Below the pieces are notes generated by a model. That model was not told the DNA's origin and searched no databases. It saw nothing but the letters and a program-made list of their open reading frames with translations. From the NCBI GenBank assembly GCA_900473045.1, contig UCKS01000032.1:88584-152583 (forward strand): 64,000 nucleotides of DNA, written 5' to 3'. Position numbers and translations under genes: made by a program. Shown here piece after piece: positions 36,085 to 48,850 of the stretch. This DNA comes from Hyphomicrobiales bacterium (GTDB lineage: Bacteria > Pseudomonadota > Alphaproteobacteria > Rhizobiales > Rhizobiaceae). Every line of letters begins with the position of its first letter. The first letter of the stretch is position 1.

Positions 36085-36262
36085 TTCTCCTAGGCAAGGG
36101 AGAAGCAACTCCCATCAGTTACCCCATGATGTCAGGTCCGCCGCATCTCCTGGGTCGTGGGGTTTGTCGGCTGATTTGTTGCCAATGCGGTTCCTCGTGC
36201 CGCGGTTGCAGTCAGCCGACGCCCATTGAAACGCCGTCCCTGTCATGGGGGCGGCGTTTTTT
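36085..36262 (+). ncRNA. Candidate structured ncRNA between pleD and rpmG
   Basis: Four stems follow one another on the plus strand. They are GGGAG/CTCCC (36098-36113), CCCCATGA/TCGTGGGG (36122-36162), a perfect 9-bp GTCGGCTGA/TCAGCCGAC enclosing a smaller stem (36166-36220), and a terminator hairpin AACGCCG.CCC/GGGGGCGGCGTT followed by a T-run (36229-36262). No ORF with a ribosome binding site fits. The boundaries are estimates: the 3' end is the terminator, and the 5' end is set where structure begins. I could not assign it to 6S, SRP, tmRNA or a riboswitch class. As nothing is encoded downstream on this strand, a trans-acting role is more likely than cis. Confidence 0.5.
36229..36262 (+). 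terminator. Intrinsic terminator of the ncRNA candidate
   Basis: A GC-rich stem with a loop of about six bases, closed by AACGCCG/CGGCGTT, is directly followed by six Ts. It is a textbook Rho-independent terminator on the plus strand, and no protein gene ends near it, which supports a separate non-coding transcript. Confidence 0.75.
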
Positions 36263-36313
36263 GTTTGATCCAATCCCAGCGGATTGCGGCGGCACCCACG
36301 CCAAAAAACCACA

Positions 36314-36348
36314 AGAAAAAAGGCGCCAGGCTTGTCAGCCGGCGCCTT
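36314..36348 (-). terminator. rpmG: Intrinsic terminator downstream of rpmG
   Basis: On the minus strand AAGGCGCC (36348-36341) pairs with GGCGCCTT (36327-36320), with an inner GGCT/AGCC extension, and is followed by six Ts. It lies 25 bp after the rpmG stop. Confidence 0.8.
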
Positions 36349-36373
36349 CATATTCCGCAAGAAATACCAGATC

Positions 36374-36541
36374 TTACTTGATCTTGGTTTCCTTGAATTC
36401 GACGTGCTTGCGTACGACCGGATCGTACTTGGTGAAGGACATCTTGTCCGTCTTCGTGCGGCTGTTCTTCGAGGTCACGTAGAAAGTACCTGTGTCGGCC
36501 GTCGACAGCAGCTTGATCTTGATTTTTGCAGCTTTCGCCAT
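36374..36541 (-). CDS. rpmG: 50S ribosomal protein L33
   Basis: The 55-residue L33 protein of the large ribosomal subunit. The sequence [18 protein letters not shown], then YVTSKNSR and C-terminal [17 protein letters not shown], is characteristic. The cysteines of zinc-binding L33 forms are absent, as in other alphaproteobacterial (Cys-minus) versions. ATG at 36541 gives the normal length; a longer in-frame opening to 36601 is not supported. It is monocistronic, ending at a strong terminator. Confidence 0.96.
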   Translation of the reverse strand: MAKAAKIKIKLLSTADTGTFYVTSKNSRTKTDKMSFTKYDPVVRKHVEFKETKIK

Positions 36542-36635
36542 GGTCGTCCTGCCTTTACAAAAAAACAAAGCCGCGCACTTCCAAGGGAAGGGTCCCGGCA
36601 AACTTGGCGCGAAACTACAAATCGCGCCCGAAAAG

Positions 36636-37820
36636 TCAAGTCCGTTTTGGATTGAAAACGATTCTCACCACGGAAAGTATCACATAAAGCCCGAAGAATC
36701 CGGCGATTGCCCAGGCAAAGCCGTTATTCCCCGAAATATCCATGGCGGCGCCGATCACCTGGGGACCTGCCACCGTTCCGACCGCATAGGAGAAGATGAA
36801 GGCGGCATTGGCGGCAGCAAGGTCGGCGCCGGTGAGGCGGGAGCCAAGATGGCTCAGCCCGACCGTGTAGAGGCCAGCGACGCTTCCGCCCCAGAACAAC
36901 AGCACGATGGCCATCAGCCACCAGTTGCCCTGCAGAAGCGGCAGGCAGAGCGCTCCGATCAAGCCCACGACGGTCATCAAGGCCAGCAGATTGCGCCGGT
37001 CCTTGATGCGGTCTGACAGCAGGCCCAGCGGAATTTGAAAAATCACGTTGCCGATACCCATGACGGTCAAAAGCAGGGCGGCTTGCGATTCGGTGAAGCC
37101 GCTGCGCGTTCCGTAGATCGGGAAGAGCGACAGGCCACCTGATTCGACAGCGCCGAAAATGAACACGGCTGCGGTGGCGGTGGGCACTAGGAAAATGTAG
37201 CGCATGAAATGCAGCTCGGGTTTTTCGTCCAGCACCGGGCTTTCATTGCGGGCAAGGAAGATCGGTATGGCTGCCAAAAGAATGACGCTGGCACCGAAGG
37301 CGAACGGCAGGATCCCTTCGCTGCCGAGGATGGAGAAGAGCAGGGGGCCTGCCGCGAAGCCAAGCGACAGGACTGTGCCATAGATGCCGAGAACGAGCCC
37401 GCGCCGTTTCGGTGGGGCCGTGGCGTTGATCCAGAATTCGGAGAGAACGAACAGCACGGTGATGGCGCCGTGAAAGACGACGCGCAGCGGAAACCACAGC
37501 AAGAAATTTTCGATGTAATAGAAGCCGAGTGCGCTGATCGCGGCAAAGACAATAGCGAGCAGCATCGTATTGGCGACGCCGAAACGGTGGGCGATCTTTG
37601 CCGTGACGGTTGCTGCCGCCATCGAGGCAAGACCTGCCATCGCCGAATTCAGGCCGATCATCGTCGATGAGATACCGCGCTTTTCCATGATGATGCTGAG
37701 CAGCGGCAGGCCGAGGCCGATAGCGATGCCAACGGCCGAGATGGCGGCAATGGCAGCAATCAGCGATGGCCAGTGTATTTCCTCAACCGGCGCAGGCGTG
37801 CCGGACGGCGGCTGTGACAT
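36636..37820 (-). CDS. MFS transporter
   Basis: A 394-residue inner-membrane transporter of the major facilitator superfamily with 12 predicted helices. The loop 2-3 motif is degenerate ([11 protein letters not shown]), and the corresponding [14 protein letters not shown] motif in the second half is well conserved. Lack of substrate-specific motifs prevents assignment; it resembles the YcaD/UMF-type group. ATG at 37820 is preferred because it gives a short polar N-terminus before helix 1. The NUDIX gene ends 14 bp upstream, suggesting co-transcription. Confidence 0.85.
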   Translation of the reverse strand: MSQPPSGTPAPVEEIHWPSLIAAIAAISAVGIAIGLGLPLLSIIMEKRGISSTMIGLNSAMAGLASMAAATVTAKIAHRFGVANTMLLAIVFAAISALGFYYIENFLLWFPLRVVFHGAITVLFVLSEFWINATAPPKRRGLVLGIYGTVLSLGFAAGPLLFSILGSEGILPFAFGASVILLAAIPIFLARNESPVLDEKPELHFMRYIFLVPTATAAVFIFGAVESGGLSLFPIYGTRSGFTESQAALLLTVMGIGNVIFQIPLGLLSDRIKDRRNLLALMTVVGLIGALCLPLLQGNWWLMAIVLLFWGGSVAGLYTVGLSHLGSRLTGADLAAANAAFIFSYAVGTVAGPQVIGAAMDISGNNGFAWAIAGFFGLYVILSVVRIVFNPKRT

Positions 37821-37833
37821 GCAATGCAATTCC

Positions 37834-38544
37834 CTAAAGGAGGTCGCGGACGAATCGCCCATGACGCGTGTAGTAGAACGGTACCGGTCTCCCAAAAGGC
37901 AGAGATGCGTCGGATTGAAGGCTTGCCCTCAAATCGGCAAGGATGATGCCGGTAATGTCCGGTAATTGCACCGCCGAAACATCATGGACATCAATCCATC
38001 TCAAATCTTCGAGCTCCCGGCTGTCGCGGATATCGCCCGGATCGACACCCGCTTCGTCCGTGAACTGGGCGAAGAAATGGGTATCGAAACGGCGCGGATG
38101 TCCCGGCGGCGTTATCGCCCGTGCCATATAGCGCAAGTTTGTCAGATCGGGAAGGAAAGGTAACAGAGTGTTTCCGGAGTTTTTGGAACCGATCGCGATA
38201 TTTGCCTCTTCGTGCAATTCGCGAATGGCCGCAAGCGCAATAGCCCGCAGCCGGCTTTCGGAGGCCGAGTGCTTGTAAGCGGTTTTCAGGCGCTCGAGGA
38301 CGGCGGGATTGATATCGCCACTGAATGAGAGCCGGTGGTCGTTCCTGTCCCTGCGTCCGCCTGGAAAGACGTGCAGGTTCGGCATGAAGACATGCGCTTT
38401 GTTGCGCCGGCCGACGAGAACGCGCACGCAATCCTGCGAGCGGTCGAGCAGCATGATCGACGCGGCTTCACGAGGCCGCGTCGAGCGCACTTTGATACGA
38501 TCGAGGGGAGAGCCGTCGGCCGGCCCGTCACCGCTGGCCGTCAC
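37834..38544 (-). CDS. NUDIX hydrolase (NUDT19-like)
   Basis: A 236-residue hydrolase of nucleoside-diphosphate-linked compounds. The Nudix helix is visible in AAIRELHEEANIAIG, but the glycine part of the box (FPGGRRDRNDH) is separated from it by about 40 residues. This insertion is characteristic of the CoA-diphosphatase-like NUDT19 group. The GTG start at 38544 overlaps the DUF983 stop as GTGA. Longer in-frame readings to 38901 run antisense-frame through the DUF983 gene and are rejected. Confidence 0.8.
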   Translation of the reverse strand: MTASGDGPADGSPLDRIKVRSTRPREAASIMLLDRSQDCVRVLVGRRNKAHVFMPNLHVFPGGRRDRNDHRLSFSGDINPAVLERLKTAYKHSASESRLRAIALAAIRELHEEANIAIGSKNSGNTLLPFLPDLTNLRYMARAITPPGHPRRFDTHFFAQFTDEAGVDPGDIRDSRELEDLRWIDVHDVSAVQLPDITGIILADLRASLQSDASLPFGRPVPFYYTRHGRFVRDLL

Positions 38545-39002
38545 GCAGTCCGGTCCGCGACCGGCAGCGCGTCCGCCGGTTCGTCGTCGTGACCACCAAA
38601 ACCGTGCATCTTCAGAGCCCACTGCAGGCCCACGACGCCGCCCTTGACCGGCTGCAACATGGCGAGCGAGCCGATGATGGTGATCGGCACCCAGATTGCC
38701 AGGTGGGCCCAGTTCGACATCGGCAGGATCATTTCCGTTGCCATGAAACCGCCAAGCACGATGTGACCCATGATGGTGACGACGATGTACGGTGGAAAGT
38801 CGTCGGCGCTGTGCCGGTCGAGCTGTTCGCCGCAGGACGAGCAGGCAGGGACCGTCTTCAGGAAGCGTCCGAACAGCTTGCCGCTGCCGCAGGCCGGGCA
38901 CTTGTTCAAAAGCCCGCGCTTGATCGATCGTCCAACGGGACGATCGGTTTCGCTTGTCTGCTCGAAGCGGACGATGTCCGGGGTGCTGCCAGTTGCCTGC
39001 AT
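38541..39002 (-). CDS. DUF983 family membrane protein
   Basis: A 153-residue protein with an N-terminal zinc-ribbon-like element (NKCPACGSGKLF...VPACSSCGEQLD, two CxxC pairs about 16-20 residues apart) and two or three membrane helices (about 75-97 and 100-122). This matches the DUF983 family common next to rnr in Rhizobiales; function unknown. ATG at 39002 is chosen since GAGG lies eight bases before it. It is followed by the NUDIX gene through a GTGA overlap and preceded by rnr. Confidence 0.85.
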   Translation of the reverse strand: MQATGSTPDIVRFEQTSETDRPVGRSIKRGLLNKCPACGSGKLFGRFLKTVPACSSCGEQLDRHSADDFPPYIVVTIMGHIVLGGFMATEMILPMSNWAHLAIWVPITIIGSLAMLQPVKGGVVGLQWALKMHGFGGHDDEPADALPVADRTA

Positions 39003-39047
39003 GTCCATATCCTCAATCTGTGGACGCAAGGCAAATCCTCACGTCCT

Positions 39048-41423
39048 TTATCGCTTGCCGCGCGGTGGTCGCGTTCCCGGCATCTTGCGAGGGCCGCTGC
39101 GATCCCTGCGGCCGGACTTGTGGAAGGAGCGCGTTGCCGTCGGCATCTTACGTCCTTCGCTGATCATCTCGAAGCGCAGTGCGCCCGCGAGCGGCACAGC
39201 CTCCACCAGTTTGACGCGGATCTGATCGCCAAGACGATAACCAAGTCCGGTTTTTTCGCCGGAAAGGGCCTGATGGGCCTCGTCGTAGATGAAATAATCG
39301 CGTCCCAGCGTAGATATAGGTACGAACCCGTCGGCGCCATAGGCGGGAAGAGTGACAAATAGTCCCGCCTTGGTCACGCCTGATATGCGCCCGTCGAATT
39401 CCTCGTTGACCCGGCCGCTGAGATGATGGGCAATCAACCGGTCGACCGTATCGCGCTCGGCGGCCATCGCCCGGCGTTCGAACGTGGAAATCTCCGCTGC
39501 GATATCGTTGAGCGCAGCCTCCTCGGCCGGCGTGATGCCGCCTTCCCCAAGTCCCAGCGTACCGACCAGTGCACGATGCACGATCAGGTCGGCATAGCGG
39601 CGGATCGGTGAGGTGAAATGGGCATATTTCATCAGGTTGAGACCGAAATGGCCGATATTTTCCGGGCTGTAGATCGCCTGGCTCTGCGAGCGGAGCACCA
39701 TCTCGTTGACCATCGTCTCGTAGGGTTTGTCGACAGCCTGCGACAGAATGCCGTTGAAATGGTTGGAACGCAGATTGCCGCCCTTGACGAGCGAGAGGTC
39801 AAGCGTCGCCAGAAATTCGCGCAATGTCTCCTGCTTGGCGAGCGACGGCGCATCGTGAACGCGGTAGACCAGCGGCTGGCGCTTGATCTCCAGCGTCTCG
39901 GCAGCCGCGACATTGGCCTGGATCATCATCTCCTCGATCAGCTTGTGGGCATCGAGGCGATCCGGCACGAAGACGCGGTCAACGGTGCCGTCGTCTTTGA
40001 GAACGATCTTGCGTTCGGGCATGTTGAGTTCGAGCGGTTGGCGTCGTTCGCGGCCGCGCGTTAGGATCGCATAGGCGTTCCACAGCGGCTTCAGGATAGG
40101 CTCCAGCAATGGGCCGCTCTGGTCGTCAGGATTGCCGTCGATCGCCGCCTGCGCCTGATTGTAGGAGAGTTTTGCGGCGCTCTTCATCATGATGCGATGG
40201 AACGTATGTCCGGCCTTGCGGCCTTCCTTCGAAAACCGCATGCGCACGGCGAGAGCAGGACGGTCGACGCCCTGCTTCAGCGAGCACAGTTCATTGGAGA
40301 TCCGCTCCGGAAGCATCGGCACGACGCGGTCGGGGAAATAGACGGAATTGCCGCGCTTGGCCGCTTCATGATCGAGCGCAGATTTCGGCCGCACATACCA
40401 GGAGACATCGGCGATCGCGACGGTGACGATGACGCCGCCTTCATTATCCGGCGATGGATCGGGTTCGGCATGAACAGCGTCGTCATGGTCCTTGGCGTCG
40501 GCAGGATCGATGGTGATCAACGGCAGTGAACGCCAGTCTTCGCGGTGCGACATGGTTGCCGGACCGGCAGCATCCGCTTCCTTGATGACGCTATCGGGAA
40601 AGATATAGGGAATGCCATGGGCATGGATGGCGATCATCGAGATCGCCTTTTCGGTGGCAACCGATCCGATCACGGTCTTGACGGCTGCGCGCGGCAGACC
40701 GAAGCGGCCGGAGCGGACGATTTCGACCTCGACCAGGTCGCCGTCCTTGGCCGGTCCCTGATGCTCGGCATCGACCTGCATTTCCTCGCCACGCTTCTCG
40801 ATCGGCATGATCCGGCCGCCGCCATCCGGCGACGCGCGAAAGACACCCAGCGCTGCGTTGTTGTTGCGCTTGCGGTCGAGCACCTTGATGATGCGCGCCG
40901 TATAGGCGGGGCCACCGCGATCCTTGGCTGGAAAAATCTTGGCCAGAACCCGGTCGCCGATGCCGCCGACGGGCATCTTGCCCTTCGACTGGCCGACACT
41001 CGATTGACGGATCGACACGGCGGGGGCAACGCCCGCGTCATCCGGCCATTCGGCCGGACGGCCGATCAGTTCGCCATCCTTGTCGCGGGTGGTGATGTCA
41101 AGAACGGCGACAGGCGGCAAGGCGCCGGGACGTACCAGCGAATTGCGCTTCTTTTCCAGAAGCCCGTCCTGTTCCATCTCGCGCAGCAGGGATTTCAGCT
41201 CGATGCGCGTTTCGCCCTTCAGGCCGAACGCCTTGTAGATTTCGCGTTTCGACGCCTTGTCCGGGTTTTCCGAAATGAACCGCATCAGCACGTCGCGCGG
41301 CGGCACGGCGCCGTGAATGATCACGGCGTCATCTGCGGGCATGATGACCTTCTTTCCCGCGCGTCCGATCCGGACTGCGGGTTTTCCGGGCCGTTCGGTT
41401 CGATCGCGCGGGTTTCTGGTCAC
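39048..41423 (-). CDS. rnr: Ribonuclease R
   Basis: A 791-residue 3'-5' exoribonuclease that degrades structured RNA. It has an N-terminal winged-helix region (about 45-110), cold-shock domains, an RNB catalytic domain with LITIDPADAKDHDDAVHA (about 310-327) and SVYFPDRVVPMLP, an S1 domain near 690-765, and a basic C-terminal tail rich in Arg, Ser and Lys. The start is GTG at 41423, two bases after the topA stop, so topA and rnr form an operon. An in-frame ATG 27 codons further in (near 41342) is an alternative start. Confidence 0.94.
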   Translation of the reverse strand: MTRNPRDRTERPGKPAVRIGRAGKKVIMPADDAVIIHGAVPPRDVLMRFISENPDKASKREIYKAFGLKGETRIELKSLLREMEQDGLLEKKRNSLVRPGALPPVAVLDITTRDKDGELIGRPAEWPDDAGVAPAVSIRQSSVGQSKGKMPVGGIGDRVLAKIFPAKDRGGPAYTARIIKVLDRKRNNNAALGVFRASPDGGGRIMPIEKRGEEMQVDAEHQGPAKDGDLVEVEIVRSGRFGLPRAAVKTVIGSVATEKAISMIAIHAHGIPYIFPDSVIKEADAAGPATMSHREDWRSLPLITIDPADAKDHDDAVHAEPDPSPDNEGGVIVTVAIADVSWYVRPKSALDHEAAKRGNSVYFPDRVVPMLPERISNELCSLKQGVDRPALAVRMRFSKEGRKAGHTFHRIMMKSAAKLSYNQAQAAIDGNPDDQSGPLLEPILKPLWNAYAILTRGRERRQPLELNMPERKIVLKDDGTVDRVFVPDRLDAHKLIEEMMIQANVAAAETLEIKRQPLVYRVHDAPSLAKQETLREFLATLDLSLVKGGNLRSNHFNGILSQAVDKPYETMVNEMVLRSQSQAIYSPENIGHFGLNLMKYAHFTSPIRRYADLIVHRALVGTLGLGEGGITPAEEAALNDIAAEISTFERRAMAAERDTVDRLIAHHLSGRVNEEFDGRISGVTKAGLFVTLPAYGADGFVPISTLGRDYFIYDEAHQALSGEKTGLGYRLGDQIRVKLVEAVPLAGALRFEMISEGRKMPTATRSFHKSGRRDRSGPRKMPGTRPPRGKR

Positions 41424-41425
41424 GT

Positions 41426-44116
<2,691 letters not shown>

Positions 44117-44468
44117 GGTCATATTCTCAAAGCAACCGTTCAAAGCTGTGCCAGGCCGGGGAGAGGCGGCACAATGGGAAATATCGATGCCCCGACATGG
44201 ACAGGGATTCGTCTGCGGTCAAGTGCCGGGTCCAAAATAAGCCGCCACAACGTAATACAACCTATGAGAGATTACGTTTTTATTGCAATTAAAGATAAAT
44301 GCGATATCGTCTTTGAAGTGTAGTTTCCATCGCGCTGGGAACGGTCAGGAAGCCATGCTTCCGGGCGCGTGCCTTGCGCTGGTAATGGGCACGACCGAAC
44401 GGTGTTGTTCCGCTCGACCAATATGTGCCTGTCACGGGCGGATCTTGAATGCAGCACAGGGGAAACCG

Positions 44469-44726
44469 ATGATTCCGAATTCAACGGGGGCCGGCAAGAA
44501 AGAAGCGCAGGCTCGTGAAAAGGTCGCCTATATCCGGCACATGCTGGGCGAGCTGCGTGGCGTCGCCGCCAACGAGGGCGCCGACATGCTGTGCTACCTG
44601 ATCGAAATGGCTTTTGTCGAGGCCGGCGATATCCTGTCCGGTAAAAGACAGTTGTCATTCTCCAATGCTGAGGGAAACAAGGCCGCCGGGATGCCGGTGA
44701 AGCCGCCCGGCAAGGTCCAGTTCTAA
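44469..44726 (+). CDS. Small conserved rhizobial hypothetical protein
   Basis: An 85-residue soluble protein. Residues about 15-55 ([40 protein letters not shown]) form an amphipathic helical hairpin pattern that I recall as a conserved short rhizobial hypothetical protein; no function is known. The ATG at 44469 has a good ribosome binding site (AGGGGAAA), and a longer in-frame opening to 44283 is not credible. Its last 72 bases overlap, in antisense, the 3' end of dprA. Confidence 0.7.
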   Translation: MIPNSTGAGKKEAQAREKVAYIRHMLGELRGVAANEGADMLCYLIEMAFVEAGDILSGKRQLSFSNAEGNKAAGMPVKPPGKVQF

Positions 44727-45806
44727 AAGCACGAGATAGACGGCGGACGCCGAAAGGCCGGTATGGCGGATGATGTCATCGACTTCCACAGGTGTCGGGC
44801 CAAGCGCATCGGTGATCCGCGCGCGATCATTCTCATTCGGTGGCGGCTCCATTGGGCCGGTATCGCGTTCACCCGGCTCCTCTGCCTGGGGTGGCGGGAC
44901 CAGGTCGATGCGGCTGAGTGGTGCGAGCGCCTGCAGGATATCCTGCGCTTCCGTCGTAACGGTTGCGCCATCCTTCAAAAGCCCGTTGGTGCCATGACAG
45001 CGCGGATCGAGCGGCGAGCCGGGCACGGCAAACACCAGCCGGCCGAAATCGGCGGCATAGCGCGCCGTAATCAGAGACCCTGACCGGGACGCGGCTTCGA
45101 CGACGGCAAGGCCGAGGCTGACGCCGGCAATCAACCGGTTGCGGCGCGGGAAATCACGGGCACGCGGCTCCCATCCGAACGGCATCTCGCTGATCGCCAG
45201 GCCATTACCCTCAGTGATCTCGTCCAGAAGGCCGATATTTTCGGGCGGATAGGGCTGATCGAGGCCGCCGGCAAGCGCTGCAATCGTGCCGGTCTCCAGG
45301 CTGGCGTGGTGTGCTGCCGTATCGATACCCCGCGCAAGCCCCGATATAATGGAGTATCCGGCGCGTCCGACATCACGGGCGATCATGGCTGCGAATTTCG
45401 TGCCGCTGATCGAGGCATTGCGCGAGCCGACGATGCCGAGGGAAGGGACGCTGCCTGTGACCGCGTTGCCCTTGACGGCCAGCAACGGCGGGGCGCCATC
45501 GATCTGGCGCAGGGCCGGAGGATAGTCGGGCTCGCCGATGCCGATGAAGCGTGCACCGAACCGGTGGGCGGCAGCGAGTTCTTTTTCTGCTTCCGCCATC
45601 GAGGCAACGCGGATAGCGCGGGTCGAGCCGCCGCGCCGCGACAGTTCGGGCAGCATTTCAAGCGCTGTTTCGGCCGAGCCGAAATGATTGATGAGATCAC
45701 GGAAGGTGGCAGGCCCAACATTGTCGCTGCGGATCAACCTCAGCCAGGCAATCCTTTGTCGTTCCGAAAGCGCAATACCGTTTCGTCCTGCGCCGCCGTC
45801 CGACAT
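44655..45806 (-). CDS. dprA: DNA-processing protein DprA
   Basis: A 383-residue protein that binds single-stranded DNA and loads RecA during natural transformation. The N-terminal part has a helical SAM-like region (about 15-80). The Rossmann-like DprA core follows with [35 protein letters not shown] and [13 protein letters not shown]-terminal winged-helix segment (about 320-380) ends the protein. Full length. The C-terminal 24 codons overlap the convergent small gene by 72 bp. It is 6 bp downstream of plsY. Confidence 0.93.
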   Translation of the reverse strand: MSDGGAGRNGIALSERQRIAWLRLIRSDNVGPATFRDLINHFGSAETALEMLPELSRRGGSTRAIRVASMAEAEKELAAAHRFGARFIGIGEPDYPPALRQIDGAPPLLAVKGNAVTGSVPSLGIVGSRNASISGTKFAAMIARDVGRAGYSIISGLARGIDTAAHHASLETGTIAALAGGLDQPYPPENIGLLDEITEGNGLAISEMPFGWEPRARDFPRRNRLIAGVSLGLAVVEAASRSGSLITARYAADFGRLVFAVPGSPLDPRCHGTNGLLKDGATVTTEAQDILQALAPLSRIDLVPPPQAEEPGERDTGPMEPPPNENDRARITDALGPTPVEVDDIIRHTGLSASAVYLVLLELDLAGRLHRHPGGLVSLSIGE

Positions 45807-45812
45807 GTCACC

Positions 45813-46427
45813 TTATCCTTTTTCCCCGATCCGGCCTTCCGTGCCGGCCAAAAGCCGCTCGATATTCGCCCGGTGCTTGATCCAGGTGATGATGCTCATC
45901 ACCACGAACAGCAGTCCGATCTTTCCGTAGCCCGTTGCCAACAATACAACCGGAACGACAAGCGTTGCAACCAGTGCCGAAAGGGAGGAATAGCGGGTGA
46001 TCTTGGCCATCGCCAGCCAGATTGCGGCAAACAGCAGAACCATGATGGGGGCCAGCCCAAGCAGCACGCCGATATAAGTGGCGATGCCCTTGCCGCCCTT
46101 GAAACCGAGCCAGACGGGGTAGAGATGCCCGAGAAAGGCTGCGAAACCAGCGATAATGCCGGCCTCGATGCCCCAGCGTGAGGCAATTGCCGCTGCGGCA
46201 GTTCCCTTCAGGGCATCCAGCAACAGTGTGGCGGCGGCCAGCTTCTTGTTGCCGGTGCGCAAAACATTGGTCGCACCGATATTGCCGGAGCCGATCTTGC
46301 GCACATCACCCAGCCCGGCCATGCGGGTAAGGATCAGGCCGAAAGGGATCGAGCCGAGCAGATAGCCGAAGATCGCAGCACCGGCCGTCAGCGCCAGCCC
46401 AAGTTGCCAGGAAAATATGTCAGACAC
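45813..46427 (-). CDS. plsY: Glycerol-3-phosphate acyltransferase PlsY
   Basis: A 204-residue integral membrane enzyme that acylates glycerol-3-phosphate from acyl-phosphate, the first step of phospholipid synthesis. Motifs: [12 protein letters not shown] (motif 1), [19 protein letters not shown] (motif 2), [22 protein letters not shown] (motif 3). Five or more membrane helices. It overlaps nothing and is followed six bases later by dprA. Confidence 0.95.
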   Translation of the reverse strand: MSDIFSWQLGLALTAGAAIFGYLLGSIPFGLILTRMAGLGDVRKIGSGNIGATNVLRTGNKKLAAATLLLDALKGTAAAAIASRWGIEAGIIAGFAAFLGHLYPVWLGFKGGKGIATYIGVLLGLAPIMVLLFAAIWLAMAKITRYSSLSALVATLVVPVVLLATGYGKIGLLFVVMSIITWIKHRANIERLLAGTEGRIGEKG

Positions 46428-46461
46428 CTATCGCCTCCCCAATTCCGCCTCGACGGATATT

Positions 46462-46574
46462 GCCCCTCGCTCTGACCCTCTCCCCGCAGGCGGGGTGAGG
46501 GAACGACGGAGTTTGCCGCAAATCCTTCTCCCTGCTTGCGGGAAGAAGATGCCCGATAGGGCGTATGAGGGGCA
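46462..46574. repeat. RIME-like intergenic mosaic repeat, copy 1
   Basis: Between plsY and pyrC lies a 113-bp element bounded by GCCCCTC and GAGGGGC. It has an internal CTCTCCCCGC..GCGGGG stem, the ACGACGGAGTTTGCCGCA centre and the ATGCCCGATAGGGC right part. It matches the element at 63079-63192 along its whole length with scattered changes. The layout is that of Rhizobium-specific intergenic mosaic elements (RIME). Confidence 0.75.
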
Positions 46575-46588
46575 GCTCCGTCGCTTGA

Positions 46589-47878
46589 TTACAGCGAATG
46601 AACCAGTTTTCCCGCAACATAGGTTTGAACCGCCCGGCCGGTAAAGCGGGCATTTTCGAAAGGCGTGTTTTTCGAGCGGGAGACGATCGAGTCCTTTCCG
46701 AAAATCCAGGGTTCTTCCAGATCGATCAGCGTGATGTCGGCCTTGGCGCCGGGTTTCAGCGTACCAGCATCGAGCCCGAAGATCTGCGCGGGCCGCGTCG
46801 ACAGCGCATCGATCAGGCGCATCAGGGGCACGGTGCCGCTGTGATGGAGCCGCAGGGCGGCAGCCAGCAGTGTCTCCAGCCCGATCGCGCCATCGGCGGC
46901 ATCGGCAAACGGCAGTCGCTTGGTATCGACATCCTGCGGATCGTGCGACGAAACGATGATGTCGATGGTGCCATCGGCAAGTGCCTGCACCATCGCGACG
47001 CGATCGTCTTCGCCACGCAACGGCGGCGACAGCTTGAAGAAGGTACGGTATTCGCCGATATCGTTCTCGTTCAGCGTCAGATGGTTGATCGAGATGCCGC
47101 AGGTGACGTTGGCGCCGCGCTTGCGGGCAGTGGCGATGGCCTCGGCCGATTCCGGCAGCGAGATTTTTGCCGCGTGATAGGCGCCCTTGGTCAGGCCGGC
47201 GATGCGCAGGTCGCGCTCCAGCGGAATGATCTCGGCTTCGCGCGGCACGCCGGAAAGGCCGAGCCAGCTGGCCAGCAACCCTTCGTTCATGACGCCATCG
47301 GCACCAAGATACCTGTCGCGGGTCTCGAGCGAGATCACGGCGCCGAATTCGCGGGCATAGGTCATGGCGCGGCGAAGGACGAGCGTGTCATGCACCGGGC
47401 GGCGGCCATTGGTGAAGCAGACAGCGCCGGCTTCGCGCAACAGGCCGAATTCGGTCATCTCTTCGCCGTCGAGATGCTTGGTCAGCGCCGCTGCCGGGTA
47501 GACATTGATCAGCGCCTTGTCGCGCGCCGTCTTCTGGACGAACTGCACCAGCGCGATATCGTCAATCACTGGATCGGTATCCGGCATGGTGATGATCGAG
47601 GTGACGCCGCCGGCAGCCGCAGCCCGCGATGCGGATTCGATGGTCTCGCGATATTCGCCGCCGGGTTCGCCGACGAAAACGCGGGCATCGACCAGGCCGG
47701 GCACGGCGAGCAGGCCGGTGCAGTCCTTGATTTCGGTGCCTGCGGGGACGCCCTGTTTCCGGGCGGAGGCTCCAGCGGCAACGATCAGGCCGTTTTCGAC
47801 GATGATATCGCCGGTCTCATCGAGATTGCGCGAGGGGTCGATGATGCGCAGGTTTTTCAGGATAAGGGCGTTGCTCAT
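46589..47878 (-). CDS. pyrC: Dihydroorotase-like protein lacking metal ligands (PyrC-type partner of ATCase)
   Basis: A 429-residue amidohydrolase-fold protein of the type I dihydroorotase group. The fold-typical [26 protein letters not shown] and [10 protein letters not shown] are kept. But the metal-binding HxH after VD is replaced ([12 protein letters not shown]), and the late DHAP motif is altered to SSHDPQD. It is therefore probably a catalytically inactive pseudo-dihydroorotase, as found next to pyrB in pseudomonads and other bacteria, where it is needed to assemble aspartate carbamoyltransferase. A functional dihydroorotase should lie elsewhere. It follows pyrB with an ATGA overlap. 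Confidence 0.88.
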   Translation of the reverse strand: MSNALILKNLRIIDPSRNLDETGDIIVENGLIVAAGASARKQGVPAGTEIKDCTGLLAVPGLVDARVFVGEPGGEYRETIESASRAAAAGGVTSIITMPDTDPVIDDIALVQFVQKTARDKALINVYPAAALTKHLDGEEMTEFGLLREAGAVCFTNGRRPVHDTLVLRRAMTYAREFGAVISLETRDRYLGADGVMNEGLLASWLGLSGVPREAEIIPLERDLRIAGLTKGAYHAAKISLPESAEAIATARKRGANVTCGISINHLTLNENDIGEYRTFFKLSPPLRGEDDRVAMVQALADGTIDIIVSSHDPQDVDTKRLPFADAADGAIGLETLLAAALRLHHSGTVPLMRLIDALSTRPAQIFGLDAGTLKPGAKADITLIDLEEPWIFGKDSIVSRSKNTPFENARFTGRAVQTYVAGKLVHSL

Positions 47879-48816
47879 GTGCGTGGCCCCTGATTCTGCG
47901 AAAGAAGAAGTGTTTCCATCACCGCCATGCGCACGGCAACCCCCATCTCGACCTGCTGTTCGATGACGCTCTGCGGTCCATCGGCAATCTCCGAGGCGAT
48001 CTCGACGCCGCGGTTCATCGGGCCGGGATGCATGACCAGCGCGTCGTCCTTGGCGGCTTTCAGCTTTTCGGCATCGAGACCGTAATAGCGGAAATATTCG
48101 CGCACCGAGGGCACGAAGGAACCGGCCATGCGCTCGCGCTGCAGCCGCAGCATCATCACCACGTCGGCATCCTTCAGGCCTTCTTCCATCGAATGGTAGA
48201 CCTCGGCGCCCATGTCGGCGATGCCGGAGGGGAGAAGCGTTGCCGGAGCGACCACACGGACGCGGGCGCCCATCTGGTTGAGGAGCAGGATATTGGAGCG
48301 GGCAACGCGTGAATGCAGTACGTCGCCGCAGATCGCGACGATGATGCGCGACAGCTTGCCCTTGGCACGGCGGATGGTCAGCGCGTCGAGCAGCGCCTGG
48401 GTCGGATGCTCGTGCTGGCCGTCGCCGGCATTGACGACGGAGCAGGAAACCTTTTGAGCAAGCAGGGCGGCGGCACCGGCCGACGAGTGGCGCACGACCA
48501 GTACATCCGGGTGCATCGCATTCAGCGTCATCGCCGTATCGATCAGCGTTTCGCCCTTCTTCACCGAGGAATTGCTGACCGACATGTTCATCACATCGGC
48601 TCCAAGCCGTTTGCCGGCAAGTTCGAAGGAGGATTGCGTCCGGGTCGAGGCTTCGAAGAACAGGTTGATCTGCGTCAGTCCGCGCAGCGTCGTGGTCTTC
48701 TTTTCTCTCTGGCGGGAAATCTTGACAGCTTCGTCGGCCCGGTCGAGCAGGAGCGTGATGTCCTGTTCTGTCAGGCCCTTGATGCCGAGCAGGTGGCGAT
48801 GCGGAAAGAAATCCAT
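47875..48816 (-). CDS. pyrB: Aspartate carbamoyltransferase catalytic subunit
   Basis: The 313-residue catalytic subunit, which makes carbamoyl-aspartate in pyrimidine synthesis. The carbamoyl-phosphate site [13 protein letters not shown] (about 54-66), the [16 protein letters not shown] motif (about 132-147), and MHPGPMNRG near the C-terminus are intact. ATG at 48816 gives the standard N-terminus [12 protein letters not shown]; the reading frame is open up to 48930 without support. The downstream dihydroorotase-like gene overlaps by four bases, consistent with a dodecameric ATCase-pseudo-DHOase complex. No regulatory subunit gene (pyrI) is present. Confidence 0.95.
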   Translation of the reverse strand: MDFFPHRHLLGIKGLTEQDITLLLDRADEAVKISRQREKKTTTLRGLTQINLFFEASTRTQSSFELAGKRLGADVMNMSVSNSSVKKGETLIDTAMTLNAMHPDVLVVRHSSAGAAALLAQKVSCSVVNAGDGQHEHPTQALLDALTIRRAKGKLSRIIVAICGDVLHSRVARSNILLLNQMGARVRVVAPATLLPSGIADMGAEVYHSMEEGLKDADVVMMLRLQRERMAGSFVPSVREYFRYYGLDAEKLKAAKDDALVMHPGPMNRGVEIASEIADGPQSVIEQQVEMGVAVRMAVMETLLLSQNQGPRT

Positions 48817-48850
48817 GGGGAGCCGCCTCATTTGGTGAAGTTGCGTGGGT

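Noticed and set aside
36115..36360. 81-codon minus-strand ORF between pleD and rpmG
   Set aside because: No ribosome binding site or family pattern, and it crosses the rpmG terminator and the ncRNA stems.
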